Source of the DNA: Streptomyces sp. NRRL S-1022
GTDB lineage: Bacteria; Actinomycetota; Actinomycetes; Streptomycetales; Streptomycetaceae
DNA length: 64,000 nucleotides
Direction of reading: 5' to 3'
NCBI RefSeq assembly: GCF_000720135.1
Contig: NZ_JOIU01000029.1
Coordinates: 28,744-92,743, forward strand
Both the position numbers and the translations under genes were made by a program. Shown in pieces: positions 25,527 through 33,268 of this stretch; position 1 is the first letter of the stretch; every line of letters starts with the position of its first letter. The notes under the pieces were generated by a model. It made no database searches and was not told the origin of the DNA. It saw nothing but the letters and a program-made list of their open reading frames with translations.

Positions 25527-26939
25527 ATGGCAAAGGCACCCGTTCTCACGCCCCGGGCGGAAGACTTCCCCCGCTGGTACCAGGAACTGATCGGCAAGGC
25601 CGAGCTGGCAGACAACGGCCCGGTGCGCGGCACCATGGTCATCCGACCGTACGGGTACGGGCTGTGGGAGCGGATGCAGCAGGAGATGGACTCCCGCATC
25701 AAGGCCGCGGGTGCCTCCAACGCCTACTTCCCGCTCTTCATCCCGCAGTCCTACCTGACCAGGGAAGCCGAGCACGTCGAGGGCTTCGCCCCCGAACTCG
25801 CGGTCGTCACGCACGGCGGGGGCAAGGAACTGGAGGAGCCGATCGTCGTCCGGCCCACCTCCGAGACGATCGTCAACGAGTACTTCTCGAAGTGGGTGCA
25901 GAGCTACCGGGACCTGCCCCTGCTCATCAACCAGTGGGCGAACGTCGTGCGTTGGGAGATGCGTCCGCGGGTCTTCCTCCGTACGACCGAGTTCCTCTGG
26001 CAGGAGGGGCACACCGCCCACGCCACCTATGAGGACGCCCGCGCCTACGCCTCCCGCATCCACCGGGACGTCTACTACGACTTCATGGTCAACGTCCTGG
26101 GCATCGACGTGGTCCTCGGCCGCAAGACCGCCAGGGAGCGCTTCGCCGGCGCGATCAACACCCTCACCCTCGAGGGCATGATGGGCGACGGCAAGGCGCT
26201 GCAGATGGGCACCAGCCATGAGCTGGGCCAGAACTTCGCCAGGGCCTTCCACACCCAGTACCTGTCCAAGGAGGGCAGGCAGGAGCTGGTGTGGCAGACC
26301 TCCTGGGGTGTGTCGACCCGGATGGTCGGCGGTCTGATCATGTCGCACGGCGACGACAGCGGACTTCGCGTGCCGCCGCGGCTGGCGCCGGTCCAGGCCG
26401 TCGTGCTCGCGATCAAGGGCGACGACACGGTGATCGCCAAGGTCCGTGAGATCAGTGACAGGCTCAGGGCCGCGGGTGTGCGCGTCCAGGTCGACGACCG
26501 CACCGACATCCCCTTCGGCCGGCGCGCCGTCGACTGGGAACTCAAGGGTGTGCCGGTCCGCATCGAGGTGGGCCCGCGCGACCTGGAGAACGGCACCGCG
26601 ATGCTGGCCCGCCGTATCCCCGGCGGCAAGGAGCCCGTGCGGACCGGGGAACTCGAAGCGCTGCTCCCCAAGGTCCTGGAGGAGGACCAGGCACTGCTGC
26701 TCGCGCAGTCCCGCGAGCGCCGCAGGGACCGCACGGTCGACGCGGCCACGATCGAGGAGGCCGCGGAGGCCGCGGCCACCGGCTGGGCGCGCATCCCCTG
26801 GGCCACGCTGGGCCCGGAGGGCGAGGCGGCCCTCGCCGAACAGGGCGTGTCCGTGCGGTGCCTCGTCGCCGCGGACGGCTCGGTCCCCGACGCCGACGAC
26901 CAGCCGGGGAACGTCGCCCTCGTGTCGCGCGCGTACTGA
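25527..26939 (+). CDS. proS: Prolyl-tRNA synthetase, archaeal/eukaryotic-type
   Basis: A 470-residue class II aminoacyl-tRNA synthetase that charges tRNA-Pro. Class II motifs are visible: motif 1 region GTMVIRPYGYGLWERMQQEM, motif 2 NVVRWEMRPRVFLRTTEF, and motif 3 further on. The lack of an editing insertion and the C-terminal extension ending in a Tyr (VSRAY) mark the short archaeal/eukaryotic-type form. Streptomycetes normally carry a longer bacterial ProRS elsewhere, so this is probably a second copy. A TAGCAT hexamer at 25515-25520 is well placed as a -10 for a leaderless transcript starting at the ATG at 25527; an in-frame ATG at 25518 is the alternative. Confidence 0.9.
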   Translation: MAKAPVLTPRAEDFPRWYQELIGKAELADNGPVRGTMVIRPYGYGLWERMQQEMDSRIKAAGASNAYFPLFIPQSYLTREAEHVEGFAPELAVVTHGGGKELEEPIVVRPTSETIVNEYFSKWVQSYRDLPLLINQWANVVRWEMRPRVFLRTTEFLWQEGHTAHATYEDARAYASRIHRDVYYDFMVNVLGIDVVLGRKTARERFAGAINTLTLEGMMGDGKALQMGTSHELGQNFARAFHTQYLSKEGRQELVWQTSWGVSTRMVGGLIMSHGDDSGLRVPPRLAPVQAVVLAIKGDDTVIAKVREISDRLRAAGVRVQVDDRTDIPFGRRAVDWELKGVPVRIEVGPRDLENGTAMLARRIPGGKEPVRTGELEALLPKVLEEDQALLLAQSRERRRDRTVDAATIEEAAEAAATGWARIPWATLGPEGEAALAEQGVSVRCLVAADGSVPDADDQPGNVALVSRAY

Positions 26940-27065
26940 CACGCGCCGGGTCCGGCACCGGTGCACCCGCCGGCGCCGGACCCTCGCTCGTGTGCCGCGT
27001 CCCGCCCGGGGAACAGGCGTCACGGCGCCTCCTCACACCCGCCGCCCTATTTCGCTGAGGGCAGC

Positions 27066-27114
27066 GTTCCCCCCAGGAAACAGACGTGATCCCACCGGGT
27101 AACGTCCGGACCGC
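27066..27114 (+). promoter_or_regulatory. Candidate GlnR box upstream of the nitrite reductase operon
   Basis: GTTCC-N6-GAAAC (27066-27081) differs at one base from the GlnR pattern GTnAC-N6-GAAAC. A second half-site GTAAC (27099-27103) lies 33 bp further. Position and neighbouring nitrite reductase genes support GlnR control; binding has not been shown here. Confidence 0.5.
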
Positions 27115-27125
27115 ACGCTCGTGGC

Positions 27126-28340
27126 ATGACCTCGAATACGCGTGTGGTGGTGATCGGCGCCGGCCTCGCGGGCGTACGGCTCGCCCGGCGGCTCGGCGAC
27201 CTGGGCACGCCCGCGCTGCTCGTCGGCGACGAGGAGCACGCCCCGTACAACCGGGTGCTGCTGGCCGAGGTGCTGGCCGGCCGGTACGCGCCGGAGGTGA
27301 TCACCCTCCCGCCGCCCGCGGGTCTGCTGCGCACCCGGGTCACCGGCATCGACCGGGCCGCCCGGACCGTCGACTGCGCCGACGGCATGTCGATCGCGTA
27401 CGACACGCTGGTCCTGGCCACCGGCTCCAACCCCGTACTGCCCCCGCTGCGCGGCCTGTTCACCCCCGGCCACCGACTCCCCGAGGGCGTCCACGCGTTC
27501 CGCACCATGGACGACTGCCTGGGCCTGGCCGAGGCGGTGCGGCCCGGCGTACGGGCGGTCGTCATCGGCGGCGGGCTGCTCGGGGTCTCCGCGGCCCGCG
27601 CGCTCGCCGTCCGCGGCGCCCAGGTGGTGCTCGCCCAGCAGGCCGAGCGGCTCATGGAGCGCCAGCTCGACCCGGACGCCTCCCGGCTGGTGCTGAGGCA
27701 CCTGACCGGCCTGGGCGTCGAGGTGCACACCGAGTGCCGGGTCCGGGACGTGCGCTGCGTCGCCGGCGCGGTCCGCTCGGTGGAACTGGCCGACGGCTAC
27801 GCCCTCGACGCCGACCTCGTCGTCCTGGCCTGCGGGGTGCGGCCGCGCACCGGCCTCGCCGAACAGGCGGGCCTGGCCGTGCGCAAGGGCGTCCTCGTGG
27901 ACGACGAACTGCGCACCTCCGACCCGCACATCCACGCCATCGGCGACTGCGCCCAGCACGACGGCACGGTCTACGGCCTGGCCGCCCCGGCCCTCGAACA
28001 GGCCGACGCGCTCGCCGCACTGCTGGCGGGCGACACCGGTGCCCGCTACACCGGCACCCGTTCGCTGACCCGGCTGACCCTGACCGGCCCCGAATCCCCC
28101 TTCGATCTCGCCGCGTTCGGCGAGACGGAGGCCCGGCCCGGCGACGACGTCGTACGGCTGGCCGACGCCACCCGCGGCACCTACCGCAAGGTCGTCGTCC
28201 GCGACGACCGCCTGGTCGGCGGGGTCCTCGTCGGCGAACTCGGCACCGTCGGCGCGCTCGCCCGCGCCTGGGAGGGGGCCGAGCCGCTCCCCGGCGACGG
28301 CCCCCTGCTCCACCTGCTCACCAACGATGGAGGCTCCTGA
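27126..28340 (+). CDS. FAD-dependent oxidoreductase of the nitrite reductase operon
   Basis: A 404-residue flavoprotein with an N-terminal FAD-binding VVVIGAGLAGVRLARRLG, NAD(P)-binding VIGGGLLGVSAARALA near residue 145, and HAIGDCAQHDG near 275. It resembles the N-terminal half of NirB and the NasB/NasC electron-transfer components, so it may pass electrons from NAD(P)H to NasA or NirB. It lacks the BFD and siroheme domains. Its stop codon directly precedes the nirB start (TGA-ATG), and the nirB ribosome-binding site GGAGG lies within its last codons, so the genes form an operon. Confidence 0.85.
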   Translation: MTSNTRVVVIGAGLAGVRLARRLGDLGTPALLVGDEEHAPYNRVLLAEVLAGRYAPEVITLPPPAGLLRTRVTGIDRAARTVDCADGMSIAYDTLVLATGSNPVLPPLRGLFTPGHRLPEGVHAFRTMDDCLGLAEAVRPGVRAVVIGGGLLGVSAARALAVRGAQVVLAQQAERLMERQLDPDASRLVLRHLTGLGVEVHTECRVRDVRCVAGAVRSVELADGYALDADLVVLACGVRPRTGLAEQAGLAVRKGVLVDDELRTSDPHIHAIGDCAQHDGTVYGLAAPALEQADALAALLAGDTGARYTGTRSLTRLTLTGPESPFDLAAFGETEARPGDDVVRLADATRGTYRKVVVRDDRLVGGVLVGELGTVGALARAWEGAEPLPGDGPLLHLLTNDGGS

Positions 28341-30950
28341 ATGTCCGCCACCCCGGGGGCCACCCCCACGATCGTGCTCGTCGGCCACGGCATGGTCGGC
28401 CAGCGCTTCCTCGAAGCGCTGGCCGAGCGCGGCCTGACCGCCACGCACCGCGTGGTCGTGCTGTGCGAGGAACCGCGTCCGGCCTACGACCGCGTGCAGC
28501 TCACCTCGTACTTCTCCGGCAGGACGCCGGAGGACCTCTCCCTGACCGACATGGGGTTCATCGAGGACCACGGCATCGAGCTGCACATCGGCGACCCGGC
28601 CGAGACGATCGACCGCGAGACGAGGAAGGTGACCGCCCGCTCGGGGCTCACCGTCGGCTACGACGTCCTCGTCCTGGCCACCGGCTCCTACCCGTTCGTC
28701 CCGCCGGTCCCCCACAAGGACGCCACCGGCTGCTTCGTCTACCGGACCATCGAGGACCTGCTGGCCATCGAGGAGTACGCGAGGACGAAGGCCGTCACGG
28801 GCGCCGTCGTCGGCGGCGGCCTGCTCGGCCTGGAGGCGGCCGGCGCCCTCAAGGGCCTCGGGGTCGAGGCGCACATCGTGGAGTTCGCGCCGCGGCTGAT
28901 GCCGGTGCAGGTGGACGACGGCGGCGGCACGGCGCTGCTGCGGACCATCGAGGGCATGGGCCTGACCGTGCACACCGGCGTGGGCACGCAGGAGATCGTC
29001 GTCGACGGGGCCGGTGCCGTCACCGGCATGAAGCTGTCCGACGGCTCCCAACTCGCCACCGACATGGTGGTGTTCAGCGCCGGTGTCCGCCCCCGCGACC
29101 AGCTGGCCCGCGCCGCGGGCCTCACGGTCGGCGAGCGCGGCGGCATCGCGGTGGACGAGCAGTGCCGGACCGTCTCCGACCCGCACGTGTTCGCGATCGG
29201 CGAGTGCGCGCTGGCCGCGGACGGCCGGGTGTACGGCCTGGTGGCGCCGGGCTACGACCAGGCCGAGACGGTGGCGGCGACGATCGCCGAGGACGAGGCC
29301 TCCTTCACCGGGGCCGACCTGTCCACCAAGCTGAAGCTGCTCGGCGTGGACGTGGCCTCCTTCGGCGACGCCCACGGCACCACCGAGGGCTGCCTGGACG
29401 TCGTCTACTCCGACTCCCGCGCCGGTCTGTACAAGAAGCTGGTCGTCGGCCGGGACGGCACGCTGCTCGGCGGCATCCTGGTCGGCGACGCGGAGGCGTA
29501 CGGCACCCTGCGCGCGCTCACCGGTTCGGTGCCGCCCGTCGCCCCCGAGTCGCTCGTCCTGCCGGCCGGAGCCGACGAGGGGGCCCGGCTCGGCCCGTCC
29601 GCGCTGCCGGACGAGGCGATCATCTGCTCCTGCCACAACGTCAGCAAGGGCACGATCCGCGGCGCGGTCACCGAGCACAGGTGCACCAGCGTTCCCGAGG
29701 TGAAGAAGTGCACCAAGGCGGGTACCGGCTGCGGCAGTTGTGTGAAGGTGCTGGGCCAGCTGGTCGGCGCCGAGCTGGAGGCGTCCGGCGTCGAGGTCGA
29801 CAAGGGCCTGTGCGGCTGCTTCGCCCGGACCCGCGAGGAGCTGTACGAGATCGTCCGGGCGCTGCGGATCACCTCGTACCAGGAGCTGCTGGACCGTTAC
29901 GGCCGCGAGGACGCCCGGGGCGGTGACGGCTGCGAGGTGTGCAAGCCGGCGGTCGGCTCGGTCATCGCCTCCCTCGCCCCGGCGATCGGCGCGAGCGGCT
30001 ACGTCCTGGACGGCGAGCAGGCCGCGCTGCAGGACACCAACGACCACTTCCTCGCCAACCTGCAGAAGAACGGCTCGTACTCGGTGGTGCCGCGGATCCC
30101 CGGCGGGGAGATCGCGCCCGAGAAGCTGATCGTGATCGGTGAGATCGCGCGGGACTTCGGCCTCTACACGAAGATCACCGGCGGTCAGCGGATCGACATG
30201 TTCGGCGCCCGCGTGGAGCAGCTGCCGCTGATCTGGGCACGCCTGGTGGACGCCGGCTTCGAGTCGGGGCACGCGTACGGCAAGTCGCTGCGCACGGTGA
30301 AGTCCTGTGTGGGTTCCACCTGGTGCCGGTACGGCGTGCAGGACTCGGTGCGGATGGCGATCGACCTGGAGCTGCGCTACCGGGGCCTGAGGTCCCCGCA
30401 CAAGCTGAAGTCGGCCGTGTCCGGGTGCGCCCGCGAGTGCGCGGAGGCCCAGTCGAAGGACTTCGGTGTGATCGCCACCGCGAACGGCTGGAACCTGTAC
30501 GTCGGCGGCAACGGCGGCGCGACCCCGCGCCACGCCGACCTGCTGGCCCAGGACCTGTCCGACGCCGAACTGGTGCGGCTGATCGACCGGTTCCTGATGT
30601 TCTACATCCGTACGGCGGACCGTCTGGAGCGGACCAGCACCTGGCTGGAGCGCATCCCGGGCGGCCTGGAGCACGTACGGGACGTGGTGGTGCACGACTC
30701 GCTCGGCATCTGCGACGAGCTGGAGAAGCTCATGCGGGCGCACGTCGCCCACTACCGCGACGAGTGGGCGGAGACCGTGGGCGACCCCGAGAGGCTGGCC
30801 CGGTTCGTGTCCTTCGTGAACGCGCCGGACACCCCGGACCCGGTCGTCTCCTTCGTCCCCGAGCGCGACCAGATCAAGCCCGACCTGCCGCTGCTGAACA
30901 TCGGCCTGCGGCCCGCCGACGACGTCCTGGAAGGAAGCGCCCAGCGATGA
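28341..30950 (+). CDS. nirB: Nitrite reductase (NAD(P)H) large subunit
   Basis: An 869-residue siroheme enzyme that reduces nitrite to ammonium. Domains in order: FAD/NAD(P) domains with VLVGHGMVGQRFLEAL and VVGGGLLGLEAAGALKGL; a BFD-type [2Fe-2S] region (IICSCHNVSKGTI, then KKCTKAGTGCGSCVK) about residues 430-475, with a second Cys-rich patch (GDGCEVCKPAVGS); then the two-part sulfite/nitrite reductase domain. The [4Fe-4S]/siroheme cysteines are in GSTWCRYG and SGCARECAEAQ. It overlaps nirD by four bases (ATGA), so the subunits are translationally coupled. The sirohydrochlorin chelatase at 15198-15986 could supply siroheme. Confidence 0.96.
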   Translation: MSATPGATPTIVLVGHGMVGQRFLEALAERGLTATHRVVVLCEEPRPAYDRVQLTSYFSGRTPEDLSLTDMGFIEDHGIELHIGDPAETIDRETRKVTARSGLTVGYDVLVLATGSYPFVPPVPHKDATGCFVYRTIEDLLAIEEYARTKAVTGAVVGGGLLGLEAAGALKGLGVEAHIVEFAPRLMPVQVDDGGGTALLRTIEGMGLTVHTGVGTQEIVVDGAGAVTGMKLSDGSQLATDMVVFSAGVRPRDQLARAAGLTVGERGGIAVDEQCRTVSDPHVFAIGECALAADGRVYGLVAPGYDQAETVAATIAEDEASFTGADLSTKLKLLGVDVASFGDAHGTTEGCLDVVYSDSRAGLYKKLVVGRDGTLLGGILVGDAEAYGTLRALTGSVPPVAPESLVLPAGADEGARLGPSALPDEAIICSCHNVSKGTIRGAVTEHRCTSVPEVKKCTKAGTGCGSCVKVLGQLVGAELEASGVEVDKGLCGCFARTREELYEIVRALRITSYQELLDRYGREDARGGDGCEVCKPAVGSVIASLAPAIGASGYVLDGEQAALQDTNDHFLANLQKNGSYSVVPRIPGGEIAPEKLIVIGEIARDFGLYTKITGGQRIDMFGARVEQLPLIWARLVDAGFESGHAYGKSLRTVKSCVGSTWCRYGVQDSVRMAIDLELRYRGLRSPHKLKSAVSGCARECAEAQSKDFGVIATANGWNLYVGGNGGATPRHADLLAQDLSDAELVRLIDRFLMFYIRTADRLERTSTWLERIPGGLEHVRDVVVHDSLGICDELEKLMRAHVAHYRDEWAETVGDPERLARFVSFVNAPDTPDPVVSFVPERDQIKPDLPLLNIGLRPADDVLEGSAQR

Positions 30951-31306
30951 CCCTGGCAGTTGAGACGACCGAACTGAAGGTCCAGCTCCAGCTGGCCGAC
31001 GAGTGGTTCACGGTCTGCGACCTGAGCACGCTGGTCCCCGGCCGCGGGGTGGCGGCCCTGCTGCCGGACGGCCGCCAGGTGGCGCTGTTCCGCGACCGCG
31101 CCGGCCGGCTGTACGCCGTCGACAACCGCGACCCGTTCACCGGCGCGGCCGTGCTGTCCCGCGGCCTGACCGGCACCCACCGGGGCCGCCCGTTCGTGGC
31201 GTCCCCGCTGCTGAAGCAGCGCTTCGACCTGGCCACCGGGGAGTGCCTGGACGACGCGTCGGTGCGGGTGGCCGCCTACGAGGTGCGCGCCCTCCAGGTT
31301 TCTTGA
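30947..31306 (+). CDS. nirD: Nitrite reductase small subunit
   Basis: A 119-residue Rieske-like subunit of assimilatory nitrite reductase. The domain shows EWFTVCDLSTLVPGRGVAAL, QVALFRDRAGRLYAVDNRDP and GRPFVASPLLKQRFDLATGE. NirD proteins keep the Rieske fold but lack the [2Fe-2S] ligands, and no CxH pairs are visible here. The ATG overlaps the nirB stop. It is the last gene of the nitrite reductase operon. Confidence 0.95.
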   Translation: MTLAVETTELKVQLQLADEWFTVCDLSTLVPGRGVAALLPDGRQVALFRDRAGRLYAVDNRDPFTGAAVLSRGLTGTHRGRPFVASPLLKQRFDLATGECLDDASVRVAAYEVRALQVS

Positions 31307-31331
31307 CCGACCGTTCCAGTACGTCTAGGCT
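31303..31331 (+). promoter_or_regulatory. TetR gene promoter with overlapping operator
   Basis: TTGACC (31303-31308) and TAGGCT (31326-31331) are spaced 17 bp, a good sigma-70-type promoter. The sequence GACCGACCGTTC inside it resembles the inverted-repeat site upstream of the following SDR gene. Initiation near the GTG at 31340 would give a leaderless transcript. The -35 overlaps the nirD stop codon. Confidence 0.6.
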
Positions 31332-31339
31332 GCGGAACC

Positions 31340-31924
31340 GTGGCCAGGACCAAGGAATTCGACCCCGACGCCGCGCTGCAGTCGGCCCTGGAGCTGTTCT
31401 GGCGGCGCGGCTACGAGGCGACGTCGATGGCCGATCTGGTCGAGCACCTGGGCATCGGCAAGGCGAGCCTGTACGCCACCTTCGGCAGCAAGCACGAGCT
31501 GTACCTGAGGGCGCTGGACCGGTACGGGCAGGCGCAGGACCCGCGGCTGACGCGGGAGCTGTCCCCGCCCGGCCCGGTGCTGCCGGCCGTGCGCGCGCTG
31601 GTCCGGCGGTTCGCCGCCGAGGCCGCCGCCGAGGCGACCCGGGAGCAGGGGTGCCTGGTCACCAACACGGCGGTCGAACTCGCCCCGCACGACCGGGAGG
31701 CCGCCCGCCGGGTCGAGCACAGCTGGGACACCCTGGAGACCCTGCTGCACTCCGCCCTGGTCCGCGCCCGGGCGCAGGGCGAGCTGGCCGGGGACCGCGA
31801 TCCGCTGGCCCTCGCCCGGCTGCTGCTGGTGCTGCTCCAGGGCCTGCGGGTGGTCGGCAAGGCCTGCGCGGACCCGGCCCGGGTGCGGGACGCCGCCGAG
31901 CAGGCCCTGGCGCTGCTGGCCTGA
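31340..31924 (+). CDS. TetR-family regulator
   Basis: A 194-residue TetR repressor. The DNA-binding domain (residues 1-50) has FDPDAALQSALELFWRRGYE and TSMADLVEHLGIGKASLYAT; the ligand domain includes EQGCLVTNTAVELAP, typical of the AcrR/TetR_C_6 or 16 groups. The GTG at 31340 is eight bases after a -10-like TAGGCT. It lies upstream of and in line with an SDR gene; matching operator-like sequences precede both genes, so it probably controls itself and the SDR. Confidence 0.93.
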   Translation: MARTKEFDPDAALQSALELFWRRGYEATSMADLVEHLGIGKASLYATFGSKHELYLRALDRYGQAQDPRLTRELSPPGPVLPAVRALVRRFAAEAAAEATREQGCLVTNTAVELAPHDREAARRVEHSWDTLETLLHSALVRARAQGELAGDRDPLALARLLLVLLQGLRVVGKACADPARVRDAAEQALALLA

Positions 31925-31963
31925 GAAACCCCCTCCACGGAGGGCTTTTCTCCTGCCTCGATA

Positions 31964-31980
31964 CTGAACCGAACGGTCAA
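31964..31980. promoter_or_regulatory. TetR operator candidate before the SDR gene
   Basis: The minus strand reads TTGACCGTTCGGTTCAG, which closely parallels TTGACCGACCGTTCCAG in front of the TetR gene (31303-31319). The core ACCG-NN-CGGT is palindromic. The shared site supports TetR control of the SDR. Confidence 0.5.
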
Positions 31981-31993
31981 AAAACAAGGAGCC

Positions 31994-32761
31994 ATGATGT
32001 CGCACCGCTTCGCCGGCCGCACCGTCCTCGTCACCGGGGCCGGCTCCGGTATCGGCCGGGCCGTCGCCCTGGCGTTCGCCGCGGAGGACGCCCGGGTCGT
32101 CGTCGCGGGGCGGCGGCCGGAGCCCCTGGCGGAGACCGTCCGGCTGATCGGGGAACGGGGCGGCAAGGCCCTCGCGGTGTCCGCCGACGTCGCCCGGGCG
32201 GCCGATGCCGGGGCGCTGGTCCGGGCCGCCGTGGAGCACTTCGGCTCGCTGGACGTCGCCGTCAACAACGCGGGCGTCTTCCGTGGCGGCCGGCCGCTCG
32301 CGGACCTGCCCGAGGAGGACTGGCACGAGCAGCTGGCGATCAACGTCACCGGCGTCCACCTGGCCCTCCAGGCCCAGATCCGGCAGATGCGCACCCAGCC
32401 GGCGGGCGGCGCGATCGTGAACGTCTCCTCCAGCCTCGGCCGGCACGCCTCCTCCCCCGGGGCCGCCGCCTACGCGGCGACCAAGGCCGCGGTGACCGCC
32501 CTGAGCCGGGGCGCCGCCCTGGACCACATCCGGGACGGCGTCCGGATCAACGTGGTCAGCCCCGGCGCCACCGACACCCCCATGTCCCTGCGCGGCGACG
32601 AGACGGAGCAGGAGCGGGCCGAGCGGGCCCGGGCCACCCTCCCGCTCGGCCGGATCGCCGCCACCCGGGAGGTCGCCGCCGCCGTCCTCTACCTGGCCTC
32701 CGACGACGCGGCCCCGGTGGTCGGCACGGACCTGGTCATCGACGGCGGCTCCACGGCCTGA
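31994..32761 (+). CDS. Short-chain dehydrogenase/reductase (SDR)
   Basis: A 255-residue classical SDR. Cofactor-binding TGAGSGIGRAVALAF is near residue 15 with AGRRPEPL following (NADP preference), NNAG is in VAVNNAGVFRGG, and the catalytic Ser-Tyr-Lys set is in IVNVSSSLG and AAYAATKAAVTAL. The C-terminus ends in LVIDGGSTA. It likely reduces or oxidises a small alcohol or ketone; the substrate is unknown. AAGGAG precedes the ATG at 31994. Controlled by the preceding TetR gene, judged by shared operator-like sequences. Confidence 0.93.
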   Translation: MMSHRFAGRTVLVTGAGSGIGRAVALAFAAEDARVVVAGRRPEPLAETVRLIGERGGKALAVSADVARAADAGALVRAAVEHFGSLDVAVNNAGVFRGGRPLADLPEEDWHEQLAINVTGVHLALQAQIRQMRTQPAGGAIVNVSSSLGRHASSPGAAAYAATKAAVTALSRGAALDHIRDGVRINVVSPGATDTPMSLRGDETEQERAERARATLPLGRIAATREVAAAVLYLASDDAAPVVGTDLVIDGGSTA

Positions 32762-32872
32762 GCCCCGCGCCCCGTCAGTCGAACCGGGACCGCTCGACGC
32801 CCGCCTCGGTCCACCGCCGGAAGCACGGGAACACCGGCAGCCGTGTGTCCCCGCCGACGGAGGGGCCGGGGG

Positions 32873-33268
32873 TCAGCGGGTGTCGTCGCGCCGCTCCACG
32901 CGGGAGCCGGTGCGGCGGGTGATGGACATCAGGTCGCCGGGGGCGTCCACTTCGAGTCGGTGCCAGCGGTTGCGGGGCACGACGACGGCGGTGCCCGGCC
33001 GCAGTCGCACCATCTCCTCCGGGGCGTCCGCGTCGAGCGGCCGGAGGTACAGCCGTACGCCGCCGGACAGGCAGCAGACGGCCTCCTCGCAGTCGGGGTG
33101 GACCTCCCAGTGGTCGGCGTGGACGTCGGCGTCCGTCTCCACATGGAAGGTGGCGAGCTGCCAGACGCCGGGGTCGCCGTCCGTCATCCGCCGGGCGGCG
33201 GCGTGGACGTCACCGTCGGGGCGGAACTGGAGCGCCGAGGAGAACAGGTCGATGGCGGTGGTGATCAT
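32873..33268 (-). CDS. Cupin-domain protein
   Basis: A 131-residue single-domain cupin. Motif 1 is ADHWEVHPDCEEAVCCLSGG and motif 2 is GTAVVVPRNRWHRLEVDAPG, with the metal-binding His, Glu and second His positions visible (WEVH, CEE, RWHR). Small cupins act as dioxygenases, isomerases or ligand binders; a function cannot be assigned. The ATG at 33266-33268 overlaps the MFS stop codon (ATGA), so it is cotranslated with the exporter. Confidence 0.85.
   Translation of the reverse strand: MITTAIDLFSSALQFRPDGDVHAAARRMTDGDPGVWQLATFHVETDADVHADHWEVHPDCEEAVCCLSGGVRLYLRPLDADAPEEMVRLRPGTAVVVPRNRWHRLEVDAPGDLMSITRRTGSRVERRDDTR

Noticed and set aside
27033..30752. Long minus-strand open frame (1239 codons) opposite the nitrite reductase operon
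   Set aside because: Antisense shadow of the flavoprotein and nirB genes; no motif.
32776..32872. Minus-strand fragment reading LPVFPCFRRWTEAGVE before a stop, reminiscent of a transposase fragment
   Set aside because: Only about 25 residues, no inverted repeats or other transposase motifs, so it cannot be supported.
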